Assembly (NCBI GenBank): GCA_036520615.1
Contig: DATDJI010000090.1
Span: forward strand, 1 to 64,000
Direction: 5' to 3'
Source: CAMCXE01 sp036520615
GTDB lineage: Bacteria > Pseudomonadota > Gammaproteobacteria > Pseudomonadales > Cellvibrionaceae
DNA: 64,000 nucleotides
Shown: positions 18,765 to 28,296 of the stretch, piece after piece
Layout: the number at the start of each line of letters is the position of its first letter
Numbering within the stretch: the first letter of the stretch is position 1
Notes under the pieces: generated by a model
Told to the model about the DNA's origin: nothing
What the model saw: the letters and a program-made list of their open reading frames with translations, nothing else
Database searches by the model: none
Translations under genes and position numbers: made by a program

Positions 18765-19664
18765 CTATTCTTCTGCGGATGATGGTATCTGTTCTTGTTG
18801 GGCAGTGGGTACTACAGGACTTGTGGCCAGCGGCTCCAGCGGAGGTGCATCTTTCCAGGTCACGGCAAACCCGTTGTCATAGCGCATATCAATTTGACTC
18901 ATACGCGCCACTTCGCGGGATAACTCAGTGCGCAAAATTTTGGCAATATTTTGCAATTTTTCTAGCGTTTTCTCCCGCCCTAAGCGAATTGTAAGCGTAG
19001 GTGTGAATTCTAAAGTCCAGGACAAGGTTTTGTCTAAACTCAAGCGCACTGGCGTAAATCCGTTGGCCGCCACTATATTTTTAATCACTTGGTATTGTTG
19101 CATTACTTCGGAAGCGTAACGTTCTTCGCAGTCAATAACCGGCAATTGAGTCAACTGTGCAGCATCGCTGACACGAACAATTTCCCCGCGCAGATTAATA
19201 AAACCTTCGGTGCCCCAGCGAGCTATGGGTTTTTGCTCATAAATTCGCACTAAAAGCCGGTCAGGCCAGGTGCGCGCGATAATTACCTTATCTATCCAAG
19301 GATTAGTTTCCAGCGCTTTTTTAAGGCCGGCCATATCCAGCTCTAAAAAGGTCGGCGAAAGATGTTGCGCAACCAATGCTTGAGTTTGTTGTTGGGCTAC
19401 GTATTTAAATTCGCTTTCAACGCTCACGCCTGCGATCGGGCGGTTCATCATAGTTTCTAAGCGTGTTTTAGGGTCTAGCCAGATAATGCTTGCTACTATC
19501 CCAGAGAACAAACCACCATATATAAGCCAAAGTAAAAAAGGTTTGAGCCAAGTGAAATTCCACTGCCGGGGCGTTTTAGTGCTGCGCAAAGGCGACGCGC
19601 CCGCGTGCCGAGACGTACGTCTGGCGCGGGGCGGTGGCGCTTGGCGACGGCGCGCATCCATCAT
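18765..19664 (-). CDS. ftsQ: Cell division protein FtsQ
   Basis: FtsQ (299 residues) is a bitopic divisome scaffold binding FtsB/FtsL. It has a long, very basic cytoplasmic N-terminus (about residues 1-40), one transmembrane helix (about 42-62), then a periplasmic POTRA domain (about 75-145) and a beta domain. The ATG start overlaps the end of ddl: ATGATG contains the ddl stop TGA. The C-terminal tail is Pro/Gln/Glu-rich and looks disordered. Confidence 0.93.
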   Translation of the reverse strand: MMDARRRQAPPPRARRTSRHAGASPLRSTKTPRQWNFTWLKPFLLWLIYGGLFSGIVASIIWLDPKTRLETMMNRPIAGVSVESEFKYVAQQQTQALVAQHLSPTFLELDMAGLKKALETNPWIDKVIIARTWPDRLLVRIYEQKPIARWGTEGFINLRGEIVRVSDAAQLTQLPVIDCEERYASEVMQQYQVIKNIVAANGFTPVRLSLDKTLSWTLEFTPTLTIRLGREKTLEKLQNIAKILRTELSREVARMSQIDMRYDNGFAVTWKDAPPLEPLATSPVVPTAQQEQIPSSAEE

Positions 19665-20632
19665 GGAAGTGTTTGGCTCGTGATGGCTAGCACCAATTGA
19701 TTAAATGAAAGCCCTGCTGCTTTAGCGGCCATGGGCACCAGGCTATGGCTGGTCATGCCAGGCACGGTATTAACTTCTAATAGATAGAAATTCCCGGCGG
19801 TATCGGCCATAACATCTACCCGGCCCCAGCCTTCGGCGCCTACGGCACTAAATGCCTGCGTGGCAAGCGTTTTTAATCGGATCTCATCCTCGGCGGACAA
19901 ACCGCAAGGACATAAATACTGAGTATTCTCTGCCAGATATTTAGCGTGGTAATCATAAAAAGCTTCAGCCGGTTTAAGGCCGATGGGGGGTAAGGTCACG
20001 CCATTTAATAGAGCAATAGTAAATTCTGGACCTTGAATAAACCGCTCGGCTATTACACCTTTATCAAACTGATGCGCCTGCTCGAACGCCCGTTGTAATC
20101 CCTCGATACTATTTACCCGCGCCATGCCGATACTTGAGCCTTCGTGAATAGGCTTAACAATTATCTCCGGCCCCAATTGAGCGAAAACCGTTGCCCAATC
20201 GGTTGTACTAGTGAGGATTGCATAGTCGGGTGTGGGCAAGCCACTTGACTGCCAGACTTGTTTAGTACGTTGCTTATCCATACACAATGCTGAAGCGGCG
20301 ACACCGCTGCCCGTATAAGGAAGCTGCAGATATTCCAGCAGTGCTTGCATACGGCCGTCTTCACCGCCAGGCCCATGCAGTGCGATAAATACTCGGTCGG
20401 CTTTAATCGCTTGCAACTGGGCAATTGGATTTTGGCGAATATCGACGCCAACAACGTCAACACCCTCAGCCTGTAAAGCTCCGATAACCGCCTGGCCGCT
20501 TTGCAAGGAAATATCCCTCTCCGCCGAGGTGCCGCCATAGACCACCGCGACCCGACCCAGCACTCTTACTAGAGCTGCGCTATCGGCGGGATCAGCGAAA
20601 AAATCTAAGGCTACTGTGGAAAATTTATTCAT
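19661..20632 (-). CDS. ddl: D-alanine--D-alanine ligase
   Basis: An ATP-grasp ligase (323 residues) making the D-Ala-D-Ala dipeptide for peptidoglycan precursors. Seen are the AVVYGGTSAERDISLQSG N-terminal motif, the ATP-grasp core VKPIHEGSSIG near residue 170, and the metal-binding VDVMAD...LLEVNTVPGMT near residues 275-300. It lies 12 bases after murC and overlaps ftsQ by 4 bases, the DdlB position in dcw clusters. Confidence 0.96.
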   Translation of the reverse strand: MNKFSTVALDFFADPADSAALVRVLGRVAVVYGGTSAERDISLQSGQAVIGALQAEGVDVVGVDIRQNPIAQLQAIKADRVFIALHGPGGEDGRMQALLEYLQLPYTGSGVAASALCMDKQRTKQVWQSSGLPTPDYAILTSTTDWATVFAQLGPEIIVKPIHEGSSIGMARVNSIEGLQRAFEQAHQFDKGVIAERFIQGPEFTIALLNGVTLPPIGLKPAEAFYDYHAKYLAENTQYLCPCGLSAEDEIRLKTLATQAFSAVGAEGWGRVDVMADTAGNFYLLEVNTVPGMTSHSLVPMAAKAAGLSFNQLVLAITSQTLP

Positions 20633-20644
20633 AGCGATAACACA

Positions 20645-22069
20645 TCATTGCATCAAATTATTAGCCAATATTGCAGCTAAGCTGCCTACATTACCCGCAC
20701 CCTGAGTGATTACGATATCACCGGGGCGCACCAGCGGTTTAAGCACTTCTAACACGCCGTCTACCTGCTCAACAAAAACCGGGTCCACATTCCCTCGATT
20801 ACGGATCGAACGGGCGAGTGTGCGCGAGTCGGCCCCTTCTATTTTATCTTCCCCGGCGCTATATACCTCCAGTAGCACCAACTGGTCTACCGTTGATAAT
20901 ACCTGAGCGAAATCGTCGAACAGATCGCGCGTGCGGGTATAGCGGTGCGGTTGATAAATCATTACTAAACGCCGCGTTGGCCAACCAGCGCGAATGGCGG
21001 CGATTGTGGCGGCCACTTCGCGTGGGTGGTGGCCATAATCATCAACCAGCATAACCGGTTCGCCAGACCCTAGGGGGAAATCACCATAAACCTGGAACCT
21101 TCGCCCTACCCCTGAAAATTCAGCCAGCCCCTTTTGAATCGCAGCGACACTTACACCCTCTTCCAGAGCTACTGCAGCGGCTGCGGTAGCATTGAGAACA
21201 TTATGCCGACCTGGCAGGTTCAGGTTAATGGGTATCAGCTCGTCACCACCTGCGCGGCGGATTTTAAAGACTTGACTGCGGCCTGTCTGCACCACATCCA
21301 GTGCTTGATAGTCACAGTCATTGCCAAAGCCGTAGGTAATAACCGAGCGAGAAATCTGCGGCAGTAGATCTTTGATAACGGGATCATCGCCGCACATTAC
21401 CGCCAGGCCATAAAAAGGCAAGTTATGCAGAAACTCTACAAACGTCTGCTGCAATTTATTGAAACTGCCGCCATAGGTCTCCATGTGATCGGCATCAATA
21501 TTGGTAACCACCGACACCATAGGCTGCAGATGTAAAAATGATGCGTCACTCTCATCAGCTTCAGCCACTAAAAAACGGCTTTCACCTAAGCGCGCGTTTG
21601 TACCTGCGCTGTTAAGCAAACCGCCAATGACAAATGTAGGGTCCAACCCCGCGGCGGCGAGTATCGAAGCGATAAGACTAGTTGTAGTGGTTTTACCGTG
21701 CGTACCAGCCACTGCAATTCCGTGGCGGTAGCGCATCAACTCCGCAAGCATTTCCGCCCTGCGCACAATTGGAATACGCCATTGGCGCGCTGCTTCCAGC
21801 TCAGGGTTGTTCTCGCTGACGGCGGTGGAACGCACCACTACATCGACGTCGGTTAGATTGCTTGCGGCATGGCCGATAAAAATATGCATGCCCATGGTGG
21901 ATAAGCGGCGCGTAACATCGGAAACCTTTATATCCGAGCCCGAAATACAATAACCCTGGTTGAGCAAGACCTCGGCGATGCCGCTCATGCCAGCACCGCC
22001 AATGCCGATAAAATGAATGCGCTTAATGCGGCGCATTTCAGGGACTTGATGAATAGGAAAATCAGCCAT
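20645..22069 (-). CDS. murC: UDP-N-acetylmuramate--L-alanine ligase MurC
   Basis: MurC (474 residues) adds L-Ala to UDP-MurNAc. It shows the N-terminal UDP-binding FIGIGGAGMSGIAEVL, the ATP loop GTHGKTTTTS near residue 120, and VDDYGHHPREV near residue 345. The start overlaps the murG stop by 8 bases, consistent with translational coupling in the dcw operon. Confidence 0.97.
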   Translation of the reverse strand: MADFPIHQVPEMRRIKRIHFIGIGGAGMSGIAEVLLNQGYCISGSDIKVSDVTRRLSTMGMHIFIGHAASNLTDVDVVVRSTAVSENNPELEAARQWRIPIVRRAEMLAELMRYRHGIAVAGTHGKTTTTSLIASILAAAGLDPTFVIGGLLNSAGTNARLGESRFLVAEADESDASFLHLQPMVSVVTNIDADHMETYGGSFNKLQQTFVEFLHNLPFYGLAVMCGDDPVIKDLLPQISRSVITYGFGNDCDYQALDVVQTGRSQVFKIRRAGGDELIPINLNLPGRHNVLNATAAAAVALEEGVSVAAIQKGLAEFSGVGRRFQVYGDFPLGSGEPVMLVDDYGHHPREVAATIAAIRAGWPTRRLVMIYQPHRYTRTRDLFDDFAQVLSTVDQLVLLEVYSAGEDKIEGADSRTLARSIRNRGNVDPVFVEQVDGVLEVLKPLVRPGDIVITQGAGNVGSLAAILANNLMQ

Positions 22070-23132
22070 GGGTTAACTCCAAAATATGCTGCACAAAAGC
22101 CTCAGTGGCGTTCGGCGGGGTGGCGGCGCGGGCAGCTGTGGCCATTGAGCAAAGGCGCGCGCGATCGGCCAACAATTCATTTAATAAACGGCTTAAGCGC
22201 TCAGGGTTAAGCGAATGCTGTGGCGCAAGCACTGCTCCGCCTTGCTCCACAAGCCAGGTTGCGTTGGCGGTTTGATGATTATCAATAGCAAAAGGATAAG
22301 GCACTAAAATCGCCCCGACGCCGATAGCGCACAGCTCGGCAACAGTAAGTGCACCGGCGCGGCAGATGACCAGATCAGCCCAAGCAAGTGCTTGCGCTAC
22401 GTCCTCAATGAAGGGTTCAACAGACGCATTAACATGGCGCTCCCGATAAGCGAGCTCACAAGCAGCTGCATGTTGCGGACCGGTTTGATGGCGTACTTGT
22501 GGGCACAGAGCGGCGGGCAATAGTGATAGAGCTTTAGGCAGAATTTCATTTAGCGCCTGCGCGCCTAAGCTGCCCCCGAGTACCAGCAAACGCATCGAGC
22601 CTTCACGTGCGTTAAGCCGTTGCTGTGGAGGAGGCTGCGTATAGAAGGATTCGCGAAGCGGATTACCGATATTTATCGCACCGGGTAAAACGGCTGGAAA
22701 CGCACACAACACCCGGCGGGCAATTTTCGCTAACAGCCGATTAGTCGTTCCTAATACCGCGTTTTGTTCGTGAATTATTAGCGGGATACCTGATAAATAA
22801 GCCGCTACGCCGCCGGGCCCTGCTACATAACCGCCCAGGCCAATAACTGCCGAAGGCTTAAATTCACTAAGAATACTGCGCACGGTTAACATCGAGCGGG
22901 CAATTAACCAAGGGGCGGCCAGCAGCTGGCGAATACCTTTTCCCCGTACCCCAGCAATATTTAAGCAATGTAGACGAATGCCTTGCCCTGGGACCACGCG
23001 AGCTTCCAAACCGCGCGCTGTCCCTAACCATTCCACTTGATGGCCGCGCGCCATTAGCGCCTTGGCTACAGCTAAAGCGGGAAACACATGTCCGCCGGTG
23101 CCTCCAGCCATAATAAGAAAGCGCTGGCTCAT
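22062..23132 (-). CDS. murG: Peptidoglycan glycosyltransferase MurG
   Basis: MurG (about 356 residues) transfers GlcNAc to lipid I, forming lipid II at the inner leaflet. The start at 23132 is chosen because its ATG overlaps the ftsW stop (ATGA) and gives the canonical MSQRFLIMAGGTGGHVFPALAVA; the open frame extends 16 codons further upstream but that would overlap ftsW. The IIHEQNAVLGTTNRLL segment and GGSLGAQALNE near residue 185 are typical. Confidence 0.96.
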   Translation of the reverse strand: MSQRFLIMAGGTGGHVFPALAVAKALMARGHQVEWLGTARGLEARVVPGQGIRLHCLNIAGVRGKGIRQLLAAPWLIARSMLTVRSILSEFKPSAVIGLGGYVAGPGGVAAYLSGIPLIIHEQNAVLGTTNRLLAKIARRVLCAFPAVLPGAINIGNPLRESFYTQPPPQQRLNAREGSMRLLVLGGSLGAQALNEILPKALSLLPAALCPQVRHQTGPQHAAACELAYRERHVNASVEPFIEDVAQALAWADLVICRAGALTVAELCAIGVGAILVPYPFAIDNHQTANATWLVEQGGAVLAPQHSLNPERLSRLLNELLADRARLCSMATAARAATPPNATEAFVQHILELTHG

Positions 23133-24313
23133 CGTCGCATCTCCGCATCCATACGCAGCACTAAAGCTAAAAACGCGCAACAGACGATCAGGCTACTGCC
23201 GCCGGAACTAATAAATGGCAGTGTCAGGCCCTTTGTGGGCAAAAGACCTGAGGCGACCCCCATGTTAATAAAGCTCTGGGCGGCTAAAAGAATGCCGATG
23301 CCAAAACTTGCGAAACACACGAAAGAGCGATCCCGGGCGCGGGCGCGAAAACTCACCGCCAAGATTTTCCATACCAGAGCGACAAAAGCGCCTATCAACA
23401 CGATTGCGCCAAGCAGACCAAACTCTTCGGCGATAATGGCAAAGATAAAATCCGTATGCGCTTCAGGTAAAAAGAAGAGCTTTTGCAGGCTGTTGCCTAA
23501 GCCCAAACCCGTCCACTGGCCGCGCCCGAAGGCAATTAGCGACTGTACCAGCTGGTAGCCGCTGGAGAATTGTTCAGCCCAAGGGTCAAGAAACGTCACT
23601 AACCGTTGCCAGCGATAAGGCGATGCGACGGCGATCATAGCAAGCCCGCCTAACCCGCAAGCCGCAAGGAAAATAAAGCGAAATAACGGCACGCCAGCCA
23701 CAAACATCATGGCGCCAGCGGTGATACTCAATACGACTGATGAGCCGAAATCCGGCTCCATCAACAAGAGCAATACAAATGCACCCAATATGCCGATGAG
23801 CTTAAAAAAGGCGCTCCACGAATGCTGAAACTCCTCCGTACGGCGTGCTAAAAAGCTGGCAAAAAACACTACAAAACAGAACTTGGCCACCTCTGAAGCT
23901 TGTATAGCAAAGCCGCCTAAGCCCAGCCAACGGCGCGAACCGTTCACACTTTTACCAATACCAGGCACTAATACAATCAACAACAAAAACAGCCCTAATA
24001 ACAACAGGCCTATGGCATAGCGATTCCAAATATCGCTTGGAATGCAAAACACGACTATAGATACAGCCGTACCCAGCGCCAAAAACATCAAATGCCGTTT
24101 AGCGAAATACCAAGGATCAGCGTAATTTTTAGCGGCAAAATCCATAGACGCCGATGCCACCATCACCACACCGAACGAGATAAGAGCCAATACCAGCAGC
24201 AGTAACGGCCAATTAATCAGACTCTGCGGGCCGGTTGCCACCGGACGAGGGCGCAAGCGGGCCGCAGGATTTGGCGCTGAGCCGAGACTTCGATTCGCGT
24301 TTGGCGCAATCAC
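23129..24313 (-). CDS. ftsW: Septal peptidoglycan polymerase FtsW
   Basis: FtsW (394 residues) is a SEDS-family glycosyltransferase with about ten transmembrane helices that polymerises septal glycan with FtsI. The RWLGLGGFAIQASEVAKF segment, GYQLVQSLIAFGRG and the C-terminal GLTLPFISSGGSSL are SEDS hallmarks. It uses a GTG start that overlaps the murD stop (GTGA). The N-terminal 35 residues are a basic, Pro-rich cytoplasmic tail. Confidence 0.97.
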   Translation of the reverse strand: MIAPNANRSLGSAPNPAARLRPRPVATGPQSLINWPLLLLVLALISFGVVMVASASMDFAAKNYADPWYFAKRHLMFLALGTAVSIVVFCIPSDIWNRYAIGLLLLGLFLLLIVLVPGIGKSVNGSRRWLGLGGFAIQASEVAKFCFVVFFASFLARRTEEFQHSWSAFFKLIGILGAFVLLLLMEPDFGSSVVLSITAGAMMFVAGVPLFRFIFLAACGLGGLAMIAVASPYRWQRLVTFLDPWAEQFSSGYQLVQSLIAFGRGQWTGLGLGNSLQKLFFLPEAHTDFIFAIIAEEFGLLGAIVLIGAFVALVWKILAVSFRARARDRSFVCFASFGIGILLAAQSFINMGVASGLLPTKGLTLPFISSGGSSLIVCCAFLALVLRMDAEMRR

Positions 24314-25689
24314 AACTGCGCCACCAAGGCAGCAAACATAGCGCCGCGCTCTTCGTAATTTTTGAACATATCTAAACTCGCACAGGCCGGTGACAGCAGC
24401 ACAATATCGCCCTCAGTCGCCAATGAAGCAGTCCGCTGCACGACATCCTCTAAGCTGCTGCCCTCCTCTACAGACACGACCGGTCGCAATAGCGTTGCGA
24501 TAGCAGAACCGTCGCGACCTAGGGTGACAACAGCTTTAACCGGTCCTCCGTCTGTTGTGGCGCTTCGGCAAGCTGCACGTAATGGTGAAAAATCTGCACC
24601 CTTGCCATCGCCACCGAGGATTAATACCAGCTGCTGAGGCCGACTGGCCATACCGGCGATAGCGGCCAAAGTGGCACCGACGTTGGTAGCTTTCGAATCA
24701 TTAAAATACTCGACGCCCTGGTGCGTACCCACGTACTCACAGCGGTGTGGCAAGCCATTAAACGTTTTAAGAGTGTTGAGCATATGGGAGAGATCAAGCC
24801 CTACTGCATCGCCCAGCGCCAGCGCAGCTAGTGCGTTGGCCCAATTGTGGCGGCCACGAATACGTAATTCTCGCGTATTGATCAGAGGCGTGAGGCCGCG
24901 GGCGAGATAAAACTCAGCGCCATCTTGCAGAACGCCGTAGTCCTTTAAATCCGGTTGCCCCAAGCCGAACTGTACACAGGCGACACCCTCGGCCAAGGGT
25001 GCTTGGGTCAAAGGGTCATCTTTATTGGCGACAATCTGCTTAGCACCAAAAAATATTCGCTGCTTTGCACGGTGATATGCCTGCATAGGGCTGCGAGCGC
25101 CGGGCACCGCAGCATAGCGATCCATGTGGTCATCGCTAAGGTTTAAAATACATGCGACCTGGGCGCCGAGCTTGCGCGTGCTCTCCAATTGAAAACTCGA
25201 AAGCTCCAGTACATAGAGTTCACGACTTGGGTTTAATAGATCGAGTGCCGGGACACCTAAATTGCCACCCACACCGACGTTTTTCCCGCAGGCTTTGGCC
25301 ATTTCCCCTACGAGGGTCGTCACCGTGGTTTTACCATTCGAGCCGGTAATAGCTACGATGGGCGCAGCAGCCTCTTGTACAAACAGGTCGATATCGCCGA
25401 TGACCAATATCCCGGCGGCAATAGCGGCAGCCACTGCAGGTTCTTCACGGGCAATGCCGGGGCTTAAAATAACCTGACTAAATTGCGTTAAAAAATCCGC
25501 CTCTAATGGGCCTAAGTAGAGACTGACATGAGGAAATTCGGCCTCGAAAACGGCCTGATTGGCAGGCGCGAGCCTGGAGTCGGCTACTGCAAAAGCCCGC
25601 CCGCTGCGCGTTAAAAAACGGGCCACTGAAAGCCCGGTTGCGCCTAGGCCCAACACAAGGGTGGAGTGTGAGGAGGCGATTAGACTCAT
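24310..25689 (-). CDS. murD: UDP-MurNAc-L-Ala--D-glutamate ligase MurD
   Basis: MurD (459 residues) adds D-Glu to the growing stem peptide. It shows VLGLGATGLSVARFL near the N-terminus, the ATP loop AITGSNGKTTVTTLVGEM near residue 113, NDSKATNVGAT near residue 330, and LSPACASLDMFKNYEERG at the C-terminus. It ends overlapping ftsW and follows mraY by 83 bases, the longest gap inside this part of the cluster. Confidence 0.97.
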   Translation of the reverse strand: MSLIASSHSTLVLGLGATGLSVARFLTRSGRAFAVADSRLAPANQAVFEAEFPHVSLYLGPLEADFLTQFSQVILSPGIAREEPAVAAAIAAGILVIGDIDLFVQEAAAPIVAITGSNGKTTVTTLVGEMAKACGKNVGVGGNLGVPALDLLNPSRELYVLELSSFQLESTRKLGAQVACILNLSDDHMDRYAAVPGARSPMQAYHRAKQRIFFGAKQIVANKDDPLTQAPLAEGVACVQFGLGQPDLKDYGVLQDGAEFYLARGLTPLINTRELRIRGRHNWANALAALALGDAVGLDLSHMLNTLKTFNGLPHRCEYVGTHQGVEYFNDSKATNVGATLAAIAGMASRPQQLVLILGGDGKGADFSPLRAACRSATTDGGPVKAVVTLGRDGSAIATLLRPVVSVEEGSSLEDVVQRTASLATEGDIVLLSPACASLDMFKNYEERGAMFAALVAQL

Positions 25690-25772
25690 AACTGTGCCGC
25701 TTTTAGGCTCATATCAACGCAACTTTTCCTATGAAGGCTTTTAAAAACAATTGATCATTTAACAGTTGTCGA

Positions 25773-26855
25773 TCAGCGCAGTTTTAACGTGGCAAGGCCA
25801 AATAATACGAGGATCACGGTGATAATCCAGAACCGTACGATCACTTTTGGCTCCGGCCAGCCTTTTAATTCAAAGTGATGGTGTATAGGCGCCATACGAA
25901 AAATACGCTTGCCGGTGAGCTTAAACGAAGCCACCTGCAAAATAACCGAAACAGTTTCCAGCACGAAAATGCCAGACATAATAAAAAACACAATTTCGTG
26001 GCGCACCATTACCGCCACCAACCCTAATGCACCGCCTAAGGCCAAGGCGCCCACATCGCCCATAAAAACTTGCGCCGGATAGGTGTTAAACCATAAAAAC
26101 CCAAGGCCCGCCCCCGCCAGCGCCGAACAAAACACTACTAGTTCTCCAGTACCAGGCACATAAGGGATGTGTAAATACAAAGCAAATTTGGCATTGCCTA
26201 CAAGGTAAGCAATGATCCCCAGCGCCGAGCCCACCATAACTGTTGGCATAATCGCCAGACCATCCAAGCCATCGGTAAGATTGACAGCATTACTCGCTCC
26301 AACCACCACGAAATACACAAGCAGGATATAAAACACCCCCAAATCAATGGCGACGTTTTTGAAAAACGGTACGTACAATTGGGTTTCCGTCGGCAGTGTG
26401 GCCGTGGAATACAGATATATACCAACCGCCAAAGCGCCTAGTGATTGCCATAGATACTTCCATTTGGCGGGCAGACCTTTTGAGTTTTTTTCAATTACCT
26501 TGCGGTAATCATCCACCCAGCCTACTAAGCCATATATAGCCAGAATAAACAGCAAAGCCCAAACGAAACGATTGGTCAGATCGGCCCAAAGCAACAAGCT
26601 TACGCAAATGGCAAATAAGATTAATGTGCCGCCCATTGTGGGTGTGCCGGACTTACTTAAGTGGCTTTTGGGACCGTCGCTGCGCACAGATTGGCCCATC
26701 TGCATACTGCCCATCGTGCGAATAAACCAAGGGCCTGCCAACAAGGAAATACCTAGAGCTGTTAATACACCCAATATCGCCCGCAACGTGAGGTATTGCA
26801 CCACGCTTAAAATATGTAATTGCGCCTCAAACTGCTGGGCGAGCCAAAGTAACAT
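25773..26855 (-). CDS. mraY: Phospho-MurNAc-pentapeptide transferase MraY
   Basis: MraY (360 residues), an integral membrane enzyme with ten helices, makes lipid I by joining phospho-MurNAc-pentapeptide to undecaprenyl phosphate. The aspartate-rich motif is in the WVDDYRKVIEKNSKGL region near residue 115, followed by NLTDGLDGLA near residue 193 and the APIHHHFELKGWPE loop near 322. Length and termini match E. coli MraY. GGAGCG precedes the start. Confidence 0.97.
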   Translation of the reverse strand: MLLWLAQQFEAQLHILSVVQYLTLRAILGVLTALGISLLAGPWFIRTMGSMQMGQSVRSDGPKSHLSKSGTPTMGGTLILFAICVSLLLWADLTNRFVWALLFILAIYGLVGWVDDYRKVIEKNSKGLPAKWKYLWQSLGALAVGIYLYSTATLPTETQLYVPFFKNVAIDLGVFYILLVYFVVVGASNAVNLTDGLDGLAIMPTVMVGSALGIIAYLVGNAKFALYLHIPYVPGTGELVVFCSALAGAGLGFLWFNTYPAQVFMGDVGALALGGALGLVAVMVRHEIVFFIMSGIFVLETVSVILQVASFKLTGKRIFRMAPIHHHFELKGWPEPKVIVRFWIITVILVLFGLATLKLR

Positions 26856-26904
26856 CTAATTGCGCTCCACTTTAAATCGGGGTTGGGTGATATTCAGTAT
26901 CGAG

Positions 26905-28296
26905 TTATTGCTCACGCGTCGGCCCATTGGCCAAAAGGCTTTCAACAATTTGTTCCATGTGCGCACTGCGTGAGCCTTTAATTAAGCAGCTGACAGAGCG
27001 GACAAGCTTGGGCTTTAAAATGTTTAGCAATTCCTGTTGGTTCAAAAAATGTTGCCCCCCAACACCGAAGGCCTGCGCAGCAGCAGTACTTAAATCGCCG
27101 CAGGTAAACAGCTGGTCAATCCCTGCGTTTTTGGCCAACCGGCCTATAGCGGCGTGTTCGGCTAACGCACCCTCGCCCAACTCTTTCATATCTCCCAACA
27201 CCAAAATACGTTCGCCGGGCCGCTCGGCCAGATAGGCAATAGCCGCCGCAACCGAACCGGGGTTGGCATTGTAGGTATCATCAATGAGGATTGCACCTGT
27301 TGGCGCAATTTTCGCTTGCATGCGGCCTTTTTCGCCACCGAATTGCGCTAAACCTGTCTGAATAGCAGAAGTCGATATGCCTGCGGCAAACGCCATACTC
27401 GCCGCCGCCAGTGCGTTTGCCACATTGTGCTTACCTAACACGGCAAGCTCGATAGGCACTAATGCGTCTTCAACCAACCAATTAAACGCCCAAGCACCGG
27501 AATTGAGCGCGCGCGCGTCAATCGCATGACTGAACAGTCCTGCGGGTGAAACGGCCTGCGGATGTAAACTAAAACCGACAGTGCGGTATGCACATGTACG
27601 CGCCTGAGCGGCATAGACATCATCTGAATAGGCGTCGTCCAAATTGACCACTGCAGTGCCGCCGACACTTAAGCCGTCAAATATGCGCAACTTTTCCTCG
27701 CGAATCGCCGCTAAGGAGCCAAACCCTTGGATGTGCGCGGGCATGACATTATTGACCAAGGCGATATTGGGCTTGGCCAGCTCTGTTAGATAGGCTATCT
27801 CACCCAAACCACTGGCGCCCATTTCAATTACTGCAAACTGATGAGAGGGCTGCAGTTGCATAAGCGTGAGCGGCACACCTATGTGGTTGTTCAGATTGCC
27901 TGCGGTGGCGAGTGTGAAGCCTGCCTGCTCACAGATGCTTTTGAGCATGCCCTTAACTGTAGTTTTGCCGCAGCTACCGGTAATCGCGAACAGCGTGCCG
28001 TGAAATTTTTGGTTTCGCCAGTAACTGGCTATTTTGCCCAAAGCGGCCACTGTGTCATCTACGAGAATCTGTGGCAGGCAAAGCGTACTATCCAGGCGCT
28101 GGACTACAGCAGCGGCGGCACCCGCCTCAGCCACTGCGGCTAAATATTCGTGGCCATCAAAATTCGGGCCGCGCAATGCAAAAAATACATCGCCAGCTTT
28201 TAGGCTGCGACTATCGGTGCAGACGCTGGCTACAGGCCGATCCTCCCCCACAAGAGTGCCTTGGGCAACGTGTGCCCAGGTGGCTAAGTTCATCAT
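26905..28296 (-). CDS. murF: UDP-MurNAc-tripeptide--D-Ala-D-Ala ligase MurF
   Basis: MurF (463 residues) completes the UDP-MurNAc-pentapeptide by adding D-Ala-D-Ala. It shows DSRSLKAGDVFFAL near the N-terminus, the ATP loop ITGSCGKTTVKGML near residue 106, and IDDTYNANPGSV near residue 335. Its ATG directly abuts the murE stop (TAAATGATG), so there is no intergenic base; a second ATG follows immediately and either could initiate. Confidence 0.96.
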   Translation of the reverse strand: MMNLATWAHVAQGTLVGEDRPVASVCTDSRSLKAGDVFFALRGPNFDGHEYLAAVAEAGAAAAVVQRLDSTLCLPQILVDDTVAALGKIASYWRNQKFHGTLFAITGSCGKTTVKGMLKSICEQAGFTLATAGNLNNHIGVPLTLMQLQPSHQFAVIEMGASGLGEIAYLTELAKPNIALVNNVMPAHIQGFGSLAAIREEKLRIFDGLSVGGTAVVNLDDAYSDDVYAAQARTCAYRTVGFSLHPQAVSPAGLFSHAIDARALNSGAWAFNWLVEDALVPIELAVLGKHNVANALAAASMAFAAGISTSAIQTGLAQFGGEKGRMQAKIAPTGAILIDDTYNANPGSVAAAIAYLAERPGERILVLGDMKELGEGALAEHAAIGRLAKNAGIDQLFTCGDLSTAAAQAFGVGGQHFLNQQELLNILKPKLVRSVSCLIKGSRSAHMEQIVESLLANGPTREQ